A stretch of DNA of 64,000 bases. Source: Swaminathania salitolerans. Its GTDB lineage: Bacteria; Pseudomonadota; Alphaproteobacteria; Acetobacterales; Acetobacteraceae. Below are positions 9,022-17,499 of the stretch, piece after piece (the first letter of the stretch is position 1; every line of letters begins with the position of its first letter). A model generated the notes under the pieces. The model was given only the letters and a program-made list of their open reading frames with translations. It made no database searches and was not told the origin of the DNA. The position numbers and the translations under genes were made by a program. Where the stretch lies: contig NZ_BJVC01000003.1 of assembly GCF_007988945.1 (NCBI RefSeq), forward strand, positions 291,113 through 355,112, read 5' to 3'.

Positions 9022-9489
9022 ATGCGCGCATTTACCCGCAGGGCCCTCGCCGCCTCGACATTCGCCGCAGCGACTCTCGCTGTCCTTCCCGCAGCCCATG
9101 CCAAGACGAAAACCCCCGACGCGCTTGGCAAGGCGGTCGGTGAAGTCACGCTCACGGCCAAGTCGGCCGATGTGGGCATCGGCTATACCTGGGGCGAAGG
9201 CACCCTGACCTACGATCACAAGACCTATCGCTTCAAGGTGACGGGCGGCAATATTGCGGCGGTCGGCTTCTCCAAGATCGAAGCGACGGGCAAGGTCTAT
9301 AACCTGAAGAACCTGCACGATTTCGACGGCGGTTACGGTGCCCTGAACGGGGATGCCACGCTCGATCGCGGTATCGGCGGAGCCATTCTCAGCAACAGCA
9401 ACGGCGTGAAGATCAAGATCACGACCGCGACACGCGGCGCCCATCTCGCTGCGGGCGGACAGGGCCTGTCCTTCCAGCTCGAGAACTGA
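9022..9489 (+). CDS. Small exported protein of unknown function
   Basis: 155-residue protein with a clear Sec signal peptide (RAFTRRALAAS then a hydrophobic stretch ending AAHA). The start at 9022 is backed by AAAGGAAC upstream; the same frame is open to 8869 without similarity to a signal. The mature part is glycine-rich and beta-prone, with GYTWGEGTLTYDHKTYRFKV, KVYNLKNLHDFDGGYG and a Leu-Asn tail. I recall exported proteobacterial proteins with a similar GTLTY-x-K-x-Y signature but no assigned function. It has a strong terminator of its own downstream and no operon partner. It is probably periplasmic. Confidence 0.8.
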   Translation: MRAFTRRALAASTFAAATLAVLPAAHAKTKTPDALGKAVGEVTLTAKSADVGIGYTWGEGTLTYDHKTYRFKVTGGNIAAVGFSKIEATGKVYNLKNLHDFDGGYGALNGDATLDRGIGGAILSNSNGVKIKITTATRGAHLAAGGQGLSFQLEN

Positions 9490-9496
9490 CCGGCCC

Positions 9497-9556
9497 GAGG
9501 CTGGCGGTCCGGAGGCTGGCGGCCCTCATGCTGTCAGCCGGGAGGCTGGCAGATCA
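9497..9556. repeat. 15-bp x 4 degenerate tandem repeat
   Basis: Units at 9497, 9512, 9527 and 9542 on the pattern GAGGCTGGCGGYCCK; the third copy is most diverged. It starts 8 bp after a stop codon. Confidence 0.8.
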
Positions 9557-9585
9557 GGGGGCGGCTACGGGTCGACCAACGGATG

Positions 9586-9609
9586 AAGCGGCCCCCGGGC
9601 CGCTTTTTT
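9586..9609 (+). terminator. Rho-independent terminator
   Basis: AAGCGGCC-CCCG-GGCCGCTT stem followed by a run of six T (9604-9609). Textbook intrinsic terminator for the exported-protein gene at 9022-9489. Confidence 0.9.
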
Positions 9610-9630
9610 CGTATCGATCGCTGCAACAGC

Positions 9631-9693
9631 GCCGGATCCGATACTGCCGGATCCGGCACTTCCTGATCCGGTACCGTCGAACCCGATCCGGAA
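9631..9693. repeat. 15-16 bp degenerate tandem repeat with GATCCGG core
   Basis: About four irregular units around GATCCGG at 9631, 9646, 9662 and 9678, located after the terminator and before sodC. Confidence 0.6.
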
Positions 9694-9880
9694 GACAGAC
9701 CGGCGATGCGCGCCTGCGGCTCGCCATCGTCGTGAAACCATGCGAATCCGCATCGAAACCGTTGCGAGACGCTCGCAACCCCGGCATGCTCGCCTGTATG
9801 CCGGGCCTTGTCTGCCGCCCATGCCGCATCCTGCGCGTTACCTGTCTTCCGCTTCTCTCAGACCTGCCGAGGATTCCCCC

Positions 9881-10420
9881 ATGCGCTTCGCTCTTCCCGT
9901 GATGACGACGCTTCTTCTTCTCTCAGGCGCGGTGACCGGCCTGTCCGTGGCGCAAGCCGCGGACTCCGTGCACGGAACGCTGATCGGACCGGAAGGCAAG
10001 CCTCATGGAACGGTGACCGTAACCGAGGCCCCTCGCGGCGTCATCGTGCGCGTCGTGGCAGAGGGGCTGCCTCCCGGCTGGCACGGAATGCATTTTCACG
10101 AAACGGGTGCGTGCACCCCACCCGGCTTTACCAGCGCCAAGGGGCATGTTCATCATGTCACCCCCGTCATTCACGGATTCATGACACCCCATGCGACGGA
10201 TGACGGCGACCTGCCGAATCTCCATGTGGACAGGAATGGCGCTGCGACGGTCGAGCTCTATTCGACCCTCGTCTCCCTGCACGGGACCGATGGGCGTCCT
10301 GCGCTGGAGGATGCGGATGGCTCGGCTCTGGTGATCCATGCGCGCCCCGACGATTATACCACCCAGCCCATCGGCGGTTCGGCCGGACGTATCGCCTGCG
10401 CGGTGCTCAAGGGACAATAA
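9881..10420 (+). CDS. sodC: Cu/Zn superoxide dismutase, periplasmic
   Basis: Converts superoxide to hydrogen peroxide and oxygen outside the cytoplasm. The 179-aa protein starts at 9881 with a Sec signal (hydrophobic core, cleavage near VAQAA). It has the copper ligands in MHFHETG, the further ligand histidines in AKGHVHH, VIHG and the PHATDDGDLPN loop (two residues longer than the usual HAGDLPN), and LVIHARPDD. The disulfide cysteines are in GACTPPGF and RIACAVL. The electrostatic Arg-equivalent near the C-terminus (GRIAC) is also present, so it looks functional. Confidence 0.93.
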   Translation: MRFALPVMTTLLLLSGAVTGLSVAQAADSVHGTLIGPEGKPHGTVTVTEAPRGVIVRVVAEGLPPGWHGMHFHETGACTPPGFTSAKGHVHHVTPVIHGFMTPHATDDGDLPNLHVDRNGAATVELYSTLVSLHGTDGRPALEDADGSALVIHARPDDYTTQPIGGSAGRIACAVLKGQ

Positions 10421-10523
10421 GCTCGCAGCGCTGTACGAAAAACGCAAAGCCTCCGGGGAGAGCCTCTGCAGATGTGGCAGCCGCGGGCGATGACGCCTGT
10501 TGCCCAAGAGAGCGGTGCGCGCG

Positions 10524-10988
10524 TCAGAGACCGAGCGCGCTCAGGGAAGGATGATCGTCCGGTCGTCTGCCCTGAGGCCAGAAAAAGAGCCTGTCCGACC
10601 CGGCAATGGCCATATCGTTGATCGATGCCATACGCCGGCACATCAGGCCCTGGCTGTCGAACTCCCAGTTCTCGTTACCGAGGGAACGGAACCATTGCCC
10701 GGCATCGTCATGCCATTCATAGGCAAAACGGACGGCTATCCGATTGTCGCCGAACAGGAACATCTCCTTGATCAGACGATATTCGTGCTCCCTTGCCCAT
10801 TTACGCGCGAGAAACGCCACGATCCGGTCCCGCCCCTGAAAATGCTCGTCCCGGTTCCGCCACAGACTATCGACACTATAGGCAAGAGATACGGCATGCG
10901 GGTCGCGCGTGTTCCACGCATCTTCCGCGCTGCGGGTCTTGAGCCGGGCGGTTTCGCGGGTGAACGGGGGGAGAGGCGGCCTCGTCAT
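10524..10988 (-). CDS. DUF1348 / SnoaL-like (NTF2-fold) protein coupled to bioA
   Basis: 154-residue soluble protein of the NTF2-like superfamily, DUF1348 type, recognised by [66 protein letters not shown] and NENWEFD. Members are small dimeric alpha+beta cones; no reaction is established for this type. Its ATG overlaps the bioA stop (ATGA), so it is translated as the second gene of a bioA operon. A link to biotin synthesis is inference from position only. Confidence 0.88.
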   Translation of the reverse strand: MTRPPLPPFTRETARLKTRSAEDAWNTRDPHAVSLAYSVDSLWRNRDEHFQGRDRIVAFLARKWAREHEYRLIKEMFLFGDNRIAVRFAYEWHDDAGQWFRSLGNENWEFDSQGLMCRRMASINDMAIAGSDRLFFWPQGRRPDDHPSLSALGL

Positions 10989-12433
10989 TTTCCGGTTGCT
11001 CCTGTCTCTGAATCGACTGCCGGTCGTGCCTCAACCGTGGGCGCCGTCGGAGTCGCCGTCGGAATCGCCGTCGGGGCGGGGCGGGCAGCAAAGGCCCCCT
11101 CACGGATCACGCGCCGGATCGCACCGGTCAGGACCCCGAGATCCTCGCGCGTGATGGTCAGGGCCGGGGTCAGGTAGAGAATGGTCCGGAAAGGCCGCAC
11201 CCATACGCCGCAGGCCACCAGAGCCGCCTTGAGGCGGGCCATATCCTCGATACGATCGAGTTCGACGACGCCGATCGCTCCCAGCACGCGCACGTCGCGT
11301 ACGCCCGGCATGGCGCGGCAGGGTTCGAGCCCCTCTGCCAGCCAGCCCGACAGGGCGGCGACCTGTTCCAGTCTCGGCTCGGTCTCGAACAGGTCCAGCG
11401 ATGCGCAGGCCGCCGCGCAGGCCAGCGGATTTGCCATGAAAGTGGGTCCGTGCATCAGCGCATGACGCGGAGATTCGGACAAGAACGCCTCATAGACGTG
11501 ACGCCGGGCAACGGTCGCAGCGAGCGCCATGGTGCCGCCGGTGAGTGCCTTGGACAGGGTGACGATATCGGGCACGATTCCGGCCTGCTCGCAGGCGAAC
11601 ATCGTTCCGGTGCGTCCGAACCCGGTAAAGATCTCATCGAGGATCAGCAGAACGCCGTGTTTGTCGGCAAGATCCCTGACACGCGCGACGACCTCCGGCA
11701 TATGGAAGATCATTCCACCGGCCCCCTGAACCAGAGGCTCCATCACGATTGCCGCGATCTCGTTGCGCCGGGCCGAGAGAACCGCATCGAGCGCGGCGGT
11801 GCGCGCCTCGTCCGTCGGCAGATCTGCGATCACCTGCTCGGGAAAGACACCGGCGAAGAGATGATGCATCCCCTCCTCGGGATCGCAGACCGACATGGTC
11901 GCAAGCGTGTCCCCGTGATAGCCGCCCCTGAAGGCGAGAAGCCGCGTACGCCCGCTCACACCGCGATTGAGCCAGTACTGGATGGCCATCTTGATGCCCA
12001 CCTCGACGGCGACGGAACCGCTATCGGTGAAGAAGCAGTGATCGAGATCGCCCGGCAGCAGGGCCGCGAGCCGGGAGGAAAGTTCCAGCACCGGAGCATG
12101 GACGAGGCCACCCAGCATGACGTGCGGCATCCGGTCGAGCTGCCCGGCCACGCGCTGGCGTATGTGAGGATGATTGTAGCCGTGACAGGCCGTCCACCAG
12201 GATGCACAGCCATCGACGAGCGCGCGTCCGTCCTCGAGCAAAATGCGCGTCCCCCGGGTCGAGGCGGCCACCAGAGGAGGCGATGCCGTCTGCATCTGGG
12301 TATAGGGGAGCCATACCGTCGATGGCTCCCGACCGGAGCGGTCCCGCATGGCCCGACCGGAACGGTCCCGCATGGAAAGATCCTGCGCAGGTGAGAAACC
12401 CTGTGCAGGCGGATCGTCCTGCATCCCGCTCAT
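10985..12433 (-). CDS. bioA: Adenosylmethionine--8-amino-7-oxononanoate aminotransferase
   Basis: PLP enzyme that makes 7,8-diaminopelargonate in biotin synthesis, using S-adenosylmethionine as amino donor. Class-III aminotransferase features are [21 protein letters not shown] (PLP ring contact) and the Lys in [15 protein letters not shown], with GYNHPHI and [16 protein letters not shown]. At 482 aa it is longer than typical BioA (about 430): the first ~37 residues contain a duplicated MRDRSGR-A/E octapeptide, and a Pro/Thr/Ala-rich tail follows the domain. The true start may lie inside the N-terminal extension. The other bio genes are about 12 kb away. Confidence 0.9.
   Translation of the reverse strand: MSGMQDDPPAQGFSPAQDLSMRDRSGRAMRDRSGREPSTVWLPYTQMQTASPPLVAASTRGTRILLEDGRALVDGCASWWTACHGYNHPHIRQRVAGQLDRMPHVMLGGLVHAPVLELSSRLAALLPGDLDHCFFTDSGSVAVEVGIKMAIQYWLNRGVSGRTRLLAFRGGYHGDTLATMSVCDPEEGMHHLFAGVFPEQVIADLPTDEARTAALDAVLSARRNEIAAIVMEPLVQGAGGMIFHMPEVVARVRDLADKHGVLLILDEIFTGFGRTGTMFACEQAGIVPDIVTLSKALTGGTMALAATVARRHVYEAFLSESPRHALMHGPTFMANPLACAAACASLDLFETEPRLEQVAALSGWLAEGLEPCRAMPGVRDVRVLGAIGVVELDRIEDMARLKAALVACGVWVRPFRTILYLTPALTITREDLGVLTGAIRRVIREGAFAARPAPTAIPTATPTAPTVEARPAVDSETGATGK
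12327..12374. repeat. 24-bp x 2 in-frame duplication in bioA
   Basis: Two nearly identical 24-bp units (12327-12350, 12351-12374) encode the repeated octapeptide MRDRSGR-A/E in the N-terminal extension of BioA. Confidence 0.85.
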
Positions 12434-12532
12434 GCCCGACCGAACGTCACGACGAGGCCCTCACCGGTATTCTTCGCACCGCGCCCCTGTGCGACCGCTT
12501 CCTGAAACGAGAAGGCCATGACCGGGCCGAAC

Positions 12533-13489
12533 CTATTGTCCGCTATCGGGTTCGCGATCGGCATCGTAGAGAACCTCGAGCACGGCGCACCAGGGATAAC
12601 GCGTATCGTAGAACTGCCCCTCGGGCGTGGCGAGCGCGCCCGAGGCATCGGTCGGCACATGGGTGAGCGAAACGGAATCGTCCACATTGCCGCCGATGAT
12701 GCTCAGCTCATGGCCGAAAGGCGCTGCATTCTGGTTCGTGGCCACGACGATCCCGCAATGGGAGGGAAACCCGTAAGAGGTCGGCAGCATCGCGAATGTC
12801 ACGCTGCGGCTTCTGCCGCGCCCGACGCAGAGCAGATCGCCGATACGGGGATGATAGCTTTTCGGATCGCGCGCCCGCAGGCCGGAAGACTGACCCGACG
12901 CAGCGGCATTGATATAGGTGGAATGGTTGGGCGAGTACGGAAAACGGCTGTTCGCACCAGCCACACGCATCACATAGGAAATGAAGGCGGCCGACCATGC
13001 GTAATGCCCGTCATTCTCCGGGCGGAACAGCCTGCCTTCCGCGTTGTATTTCCCGCTCCAGGCGATTTCGGTTTCGTAGGGGTCCTGACCGATCCACCAG
13101 TATTCTCCCACCCGTTGCCACAGCCCGGGGAAACGTTCCGGCTTGAGGGCTGGCGTGCTCGCTTCCGGCCTGTCCTCCGGGTCGTCGTCGCTGACCGGGC
13201 TGCCGAACATGCGCCATTCCCGCATGGCGATGGCCACGACATCCTGACGGTTGAAGGGCACGAAATTGCGTGTCGCAAAATCGGGAACATGACTGTCATA
13301 ACCGTAGGGGCCGGTCGCGCCGTTGGCATATTGCGCCACTGGCGTACGGGCGGGAGCCTGCCCGGATACCGGAGCCGGCGTGCAACCGGCGAGCATCGCC
13401 GCTGCCCCGAAGGCCGCAAGCGGCGCGGCGGTCATGCGCCCGATTCGGCTCACAGGGTTCGATATTGGTGAGTACGGTTCGGCGCCCAT
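12533..13489 (-). CDS. DUF2272 lipoprotein
   Basis: 318-residue predicted lipoprotein. The start at 13489 (MGAEPYSPIS) has GGGAGAAAGA upstream and gives a signal ending in the lipobox LAGC with Cys36. The mature part matches the DUF2272 type known in acetic acid bacteria: QDVVAIAMREWRMFG, HYAWSAAFISYVMRVAG, GDLLCVGRG and FPSHCGIVV, an NlpC/CHAP-like arrangement with Cys and His that could serve a cell-wall hydrolase. Catalysis is unproven. The gene stands alone, with bioA downstream after 99 bp on the same strand. Confidence 0.85.
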   Translation of the reverse strand: MGAEPYSPISNPVSRIGRMTAAPLAAFGAAAMLAGCTPAPVSGQAPARTPVAQYANGATGPYGYDSHVPDFATRNFVPFNRQDVVAIAMREWRMFGSPVSDDDPEDRPEASTPALKPERFPGLWQRVGEYWWIGQDPYETEIAWSGKYNAEGRLFRPENDGHYAWSAAFISYVMRVAGANSRFPYSPNHSTYINAAASGQSSGLRARDPKSYHPRIGDLLCVGRGRSRSVTFAMLPTSYGFPSHCGIVVATNQNAAPFGHELSIIGGNVDDSVSLTHVPTDASGALATPEGQFYDTRYPWCAVLEVLYDADREPDSGQ

Positions 13490-13661
13490 GACGTGGTCTT
13501 TCTCCCTTGCGCGTCGTAACGGGCGCCGAACAGCGCCGGTTTTATGGTAACGAGATAGGAACGAGAGCGGGCCTCCGGTCAAGAGGCTGAAATGTTCCTG
13601 CCCGCACGGTCAGGCCCGCACGACCCGGGCCGGACTTCGTGAAACGCCTGAAAGGGGGCGG

Positions 13662-14765
13662 TCAGTCCGCCAGATCGGGAAAAAGCGCCGAGAGCGATCC
13701 GGCATTGGCCGCACAGCACCCGCGCTCGGTAATCAGCCCCGAAACGAGGCGTGCGGGCGTAACGTCGAAAGCCGGATTCGCCGCCTGGGTCGCGTGGGGC
13801 GTCACCCTCAGACGCGTCGCCTGTCCCTGATCGTCGAGACCGTGCACATGGGTGACCTCGTCACCCGCCCGCTCCTCGATCGGGATTTCCTGCACCCCGT
13901 CGGTCACGCGCCAGTCGATGGTCGAGGAGGGAAGCGCCACCCAGAAGGGAACATCGTTATCCTGCGCGGCGAGTGCCTTGAGATAGGTGCCGATCTTGTT
14001 GGCGACATCGCCCTGGCGCGTCACCCGGTCGGTTCCCACGATCACGAGATCGACATCGCCATGCTGCATGAGATGCCCGCCCGCATTATCGGCGACAAGC
14101 GTATGCGGCACGCCATGCGCGCCCAGCTCCCACGCGGTCAGCAGGGCGCCCTGGTTGCGCGGGCGCGTCTCGTCCACCCAGACATGCACGGGCAATCCGG
14201 AATCGTGCGCCATATAGATCGGCGCGAGCGCCGTGCCCCAATCCACCGTGGCAATCCATCCGGCATTGCAATGGGTCAGGATATTCAGACGCTCCTGCCC
14301 GGGACGCCGCTTCTCCCAGAGTTCGCGCAACAGGGCGAGACCGTGGCGGCCGATCGATTCATTGACCTGCACGTCCTCATCGCAGATCGCATCCGCCTCG
14401 CGATAGGCGGCCTCGACCCGCATCTCCGGCGCGAGCGGGCGCAGATGCGCGACCATGCGCTCGATGGCCCAGCGCAGATTGATTGCGGTCGGGCGCGTCT
14501 CCACCAGCATGGCGGCGGACTCCGTCAGTCCCGGATCGCTGGCATCCTTCCGGAGCGCGAAGGCCAGACCATAGGCGGCTACGGCGCCGATCAGCGGCGC
14601 GCCGCGCACCTGCATGGTACGAATGGCGTGCGCTACCTGCGCCTCGTCCCTCAGGCCCAGGATATCGAGGGTCCAGGGCAGCTTCGTCTGGTCGAATATA
14701 TGGACCAGATTCGGGTCCTGAGCGTCGCGCCAGACGCTGCGATAGGGCGTACCATTGATTTTCAC
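13662..14765 (-). CDS. mtnA: S-methyl-5-thioribose-1-phosphate isomerase
   Basis: Isomerises methylthioribose-1-phosphate to the ribulose form in methionine salvage. The eIF2B-like core has RTMQVRGAPLIGAVAAYG, LTHCNAGWIATVDWGTALAPIY (catalytic Cys region), VDETRPRNQG and VDLVIVGTDRVTRQGDVANKIGTY (catalytic Asp region). I prefer the GTG at 14765, which gives the usual family beginning (VKINGTPYRSVW, 367 aa). A TTG start at 14813 would add 16 residues. No other mtn gene is adjacent. Confidence 0.9.
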   Translation of the reverse strand: MKINGTPYRSVWRDAQDPNLVHIFDQTKLPWTLDILGLRDEAQVAHAIRTMQVRGAPLIGAVAAYGLAFALRKDASDPGLTESAAMLVETRPTAINLRWAIERMVAHLRPLAPEMRVEAAYREADAICDEDVQVNESIGRHGLALLRELWEKRRPGQERLNILTHCNAGWIATVDWGTALAPIYMAHDSGLPVHVWVDETRPRNQGALLTAWELGAHGVPHTLVADNAGGHLMQHGDVDLVIVGTDRVTRQGDVANKIGTYLKALAAQDNDVPFWVALPSSTIDWRVTDGVQEIPIEERAGDEVTHVHGLDDQGQATRLRVTPHATQAANPAFDVTPARLVSGLITERGCCAANAGSLSALFPDLAD

Positions 14766-14861
14766 GTGAGGATCCGTCTTCCGAGCGTCAAGAAACTGGC
14801 TATCATGTGGCAAATCCGCATCCCGGACTCAAGACCGGACAACGGCGCGCACCGGTCGATG

Positions 14862-14939
14862 GCACATGATGGCCAGAGCACATGGTGACCAGAGACGCAC
14901 GAGAGACATACGATGGATAAAGACGCGTGATGGGCAGAG
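14862..14939. repeat. 16-bp x 5 degenerate tandem repeat
   Basis: Units at 14862, 14878, 14894, 14910 (14 bp) and 14924 on the pattern GCACATGRTGRCCAGA, increasingly diverged, between the divergent mtnA and Nudix genes. Confidence 0.8.
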
Positions 14940-15008
14940 GCGCGTGCGGCTCCCTTTTCCCTCCGGGCCGATCCGGTTTATGCTCGCGACCAGCAGAAGG
15001 ACCCGAGA

Positions 15009-15641
15009 ATGAGCGAACCGCAATGGCTGACCTGGGCGCGGGATGTGCAGGCTATCGCCCAGAATGGCCTCACCTTCTGCCACAACCCCTATGACCGCGA
15101 GCGTTACGAGCAGCTTCGTGCCCTTTCCGCGCGGATGATGGGCGCGCTGGGAGAGACCGAACCCGCCACGGTCGAGGCCCTGTTTGCGGGGGAGATGGGC
15201 TATGCGACCCCCAAGATCGACGTTCGCGGCGCCGTCTTCAACGCGCAGGGGCAGATCCTCATGGTCCGCGAGACCATCGATCAGGGACGCTGGACCCTGC
15301 CCGGCGGCTGGGCCGACGTGAATCTCACCACGGCAGAGAACACGCTGAAGGAGATTTTCGAGGAAAGCGGATATCGCGCGGAGATCGTCAAGCTGGCGGC
15401 ATTATGGGACCGGACCCGTCAGGGTCATCCGCCCGATGTATTCAGCTGCGCCAAGGTTTTCTATCTCTGCACCCTGACCGGCGGCGTCGCGCATGAGCAA
15501 ACGACGGAAACATCGGGAACGGGCTGGTTCGACCGGGACAGCCTGCCGGTCGATCTGTCGCTCACGCGCCTTCTTCCCTCACAGCTTCGCCGGATGTTCG
15601 ACCATTACGACAGACCCGGCCTTCCGACCGATTACGACTGA
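15009..15641 (+). CDS. Nudix hydrolase with N-terminal helical domain
   Basis: 210-aa hydrolase of nucleoside diphosphates linked to another group. A helical N-terminal region (about residues 1-60) resembles the Nudix_N_2 domain found before CDP-choline/ADP-ribose-type Nudix enzymes. The Nudix box follows as GGWADVNLTTAENTLKEIFEESGY, where the REUXEE core is KEIFEE and the first Glu of the consensus is replaced by Leu. The metal-binding glutamates remain. It ends 5 bp before the next glycosyltransferase gene, suggesting co-transcription. Substrate unknown. Confidence 0.88.
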   Translation: MSEPQWLTWARDVQAIAQNGLTFCHNPYDRERYEQLRALSARMMGALGETEPATVEALFAGEMGYATPKIDVRGAVFNAQGQILMVRETIDQGRWTLPGGWADVNLTTAENTLKEIFEESGYRAEIVKLAALWDRTRQGHPPDVFSCAKVFYLCTLTGGVAHEQTTETSGTGWFDRDSLPVDLSLTRLLPSQLRRMFDHYDRPGLPTDYD

Positions 15642-15646
15642 CTCCC

Positions 15647-16732
15647 ATGAAGGTCATGACCATCCTTCCCCGTCGCGAGGGCTATGCGCCCGACCGGGCG
15701 GGGGCGATCGCCCTGCTCGTCTCGCGGCTTGCCGAGCCGGAAGACATCGTGCTGGGCACGCAAATCGAGGGAAACCCGCTGCCGGGGGGGCGATTCGTCG
15801 CCGTGAGCGAGCCGGGCGGACTTCATCGCTGGCGCCGGGAGGGCACGCGCTATCGTATCGCATGCCAGCGCGAGATCCGGCGTCACCGGCCCGATCTCAT
15901 CGAGGTTCATAACAGGCCCGCTCTGGCAAAAGCTCTCGCGCGCTGTGGCGTTCCCGTACATCTGATCCTGCATAACGATCCGCAGGACATGTACGGTGCG
16001 CGGCGTCCACGCCAGCGTCTGGCGCTGATGCAGCATCTGAAGGTGTTCACCGTTTCTTTCTGGCTGAGACGCCGGTTCCTCGAGGATCTCGATGACGGCC
16101 CGGTCACGGTCATGCCGAACTGTCTCGATCTTTCCTCCCTGCCCCCGCGCCCCGGGGAGAAAGCGAAGCTCGTTCTCTTTGCCGGACGCATGGTGGCCGA
16201 CAAGGGCGCGGATGCCTTCGTCAGGGCCTGGGCGGCCGTCAGCCAGAAGGCGCCCGGCTGGCATGCCGCGATGATCGGTGCCGACCGGTTCCGTTTCGAC
16301 TCGCCGCGTACCACCTTTCTCGACCGGGTGGAAACCGCGGCCAATGCGGCAGGAATCACGCTGTGCGGCTACCAGATGCACGAGCAGGTGCTCGAAGCCA
16401 TGGCGCGCGCCTCCATCGTCGTCGTTCCGAGCCGGTGGCCGGAGCCTTTCGGTCTGACTGCCCTCGAGGCCATGGCGAGCGGCGCTGCGGTTATCGCCTC
16501 CCCACGCGGCGGATTGCCCGAGGTCGTCGGGGAGGCTGCCCTTCTCGCCCTGCCGGACGCGCCGGGCGCACTCGAGAAGGCGCTCCTGTCCCTCATAGAG
16601 GATGCGGCGCTTCGCGCGGAATGCGTCGAACGGGGTTTCAGACAGGCCCGGAAATTCGAGCTCGGCCAGGCGAAAGCCGCCTTGCGCATGGCACGGGAGA
16701 AATCGGCGAAAACAGGAAATATCCGCAGATAG
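15647..16732 (+). CDS. Glycosyltransferase, GT4-like
   Basis: 361-aa GT-B glycosyltransferase without a signal peptide. The N-terminal domain includes LIEVHNRPALAKAL and LILHNDPQDMYGA. The C-terminal nucleotide-sugar domain has LFAGRMVADKGADAFVRAW and the donor-site element RWPEPFGLTALEAMASGAAV followed by SPRGGLPEVVG. It follows the Nudix gene by 5 bp. Start ATG 15647 is the first in frame. Acceptor and sugar cannot be predicted. Confidence 0.85.
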   Translation: MKVMTILPRREGYAPDRAGAIALLVSRLAEPEDIVLGTQIEGNPLPGGRFVAVSEPGGLHRWRREGTRYRIACQREIRRHRPDLIEVHNRPALAKALARCGVPVHLILHNDPQDMYGARRPRQRLALMQHLKVFTVSFWLRRRFLEDLDDGPVTVMPNCLDLSSLPPRPGEKAKLVLFAGRMVADKGADAFVRAWAAVSQKAPGWHAAMIGADRFRFDSPRTTFLDRVETAANAAGITLCGYQMHEQVLEAMARASIVVVPSRWPEPFGLTALEAMASGAAVIASPRGGLPEVVGEAALLALPDAPGALEKALLSLIEDAALRAECVERGFRQARKFELGQAKAALRMAREKSAKTGNIRR

Positions 16733-16746
16733 GGGAACCCGCCGCA

Positions 16747-16798
16747 CTCTCGACACATTATGTATCTCTAAGTGTGATCATCAGTATTCGATCGAGAG
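16747..16798. promoter_or_regulatory. Stacked inverted repeats in the leader of the coiled-coil gene
   Basis: Perfect 7-bp arms CTCTCGA (16747-16753) and TCGAGAG (16792-16798) enclose a second ACAC/GTGT pair, just 5 bp before the start codon at 16804. It could fold in the mRNA leader or be an operator; no promoter is clear. Confidence 0.4.
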
Positions 16799-16803
16799 AA
16801 GAT

Positions 16804-17232
16804 ATGTCCAAGATCCGTTTTGTGCCCGCCTTTGCCCTCGCGACACTGCTCGCAGCGCCGATCGCCCATGCGCAGACTTCCGGTTGCAACAAGAATACTT
16901 CCGGGACCGATATGATCGGTCGTCTTGCAAATAGCGAAAACTGCGTCAACGACCGCATGAAGGCCTGGCAGGAAAAAAACAAGGCTTCGCAGGAGGCCCG
17001 CCAGAAGAAGATCGACGACCTGCGCGACAAATATGCGAATGCCCCGGCGCGCGAGCGTCAGAAAATCCAGGACAAGATCGACAACCAGAAGAACAAGCTT
17101 GCGGAGATGAGGAAGAACCAGACCGACAAGCTCGACCAGTGGCGGAACAAGCAGCAGGACCAGAAGAACCGCCTGAAGTCCCTCTCGGACAAGACGCGTC
17201 AGGACTTCACCAATTTCCGTAACGGCCAGTGA
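16804..17232 (+). CDS. Exported Lys/Gln-rich coiled-coil protein
   Basis: 142-residue protein with a Sec signal peptide ending PIAHA-QTS (start 16804, within a longer open frame). The mature protein has two cysteines (SGCNKN and SENCVND), then from about residue 50 a long charged helix of QKK/NQKNK/DKLDQWRNKQQ type, predicted coiled coil. It is probably periplasmic, perhaps oligomeric. I do not recognise a family. A hairpin follows 8 bp after the stop. Confidence 0.8.
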   Translation: MSKIRFVPAFALATLLAAPIAHAQTSGCNKNTSGTDMIGRLANSENCVNDRMKAWQEKNKASQEARQKKIDDLRDKYANAPARERQKIQDKIDNQKNKLAEMRKNQTDKLDQWRNKQQDQKNRLKSLSDKTRQDFTNFRNGQ

Positions 17233-17240
17233 GAATCGCA

Positions 17241-17261
17241 GCCGGTCAGGACATGACCGGC
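17241..17261 (+). terminator. Hairpin after the coiled-coil gene
   Basis: Perfect 8-bp stem GCCGGTCA / TGACCGGC with loop GGACA, 8 bp after the stop. No T-tract, so moderate support. Confidence 0.5.
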
Positions 17262-17499
17262 GCGTAACCACCCGGAGGATACGGCCCGGATGTGACCGCC
17301 GGCGGGACCGGTGGTCCGGACAGACGGGACGCAATCGCGTTTGTCGCGAGGGCCGGATTGCCCCGGGCCGGGCGAACACAGCTGGCGGACCGGGCTGGAG
17401 CGGTGGGCCGGTAATGGTTTTTATCCAGCCCCCGTCCATCGCCAGCCCCGTCAAAACCGGCTCAGCCAAAACCAGCCTCCGGTGAATCAGCGATCACCT

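Larger units (their letters stand above)
9490..9880. other. Intergenic region: repeats and terminator, no gene seen
   Basis: This 391-bp gap holds a 15-bp degenerate tandem repeat (9497-9556), a rho-independent terminator (9586-9609) and a second degenerate repeat built on GATCCGG (9631-9693), then GC-rich sequence leading to sodC. Open frames here look non-coding. Confidence 0.7.

Noticed and set aside
14862..14939. CRISPR-like array
   Set aside because: Units are directly abutting and degenerate, with no unique spacers and no cas genes in the window.
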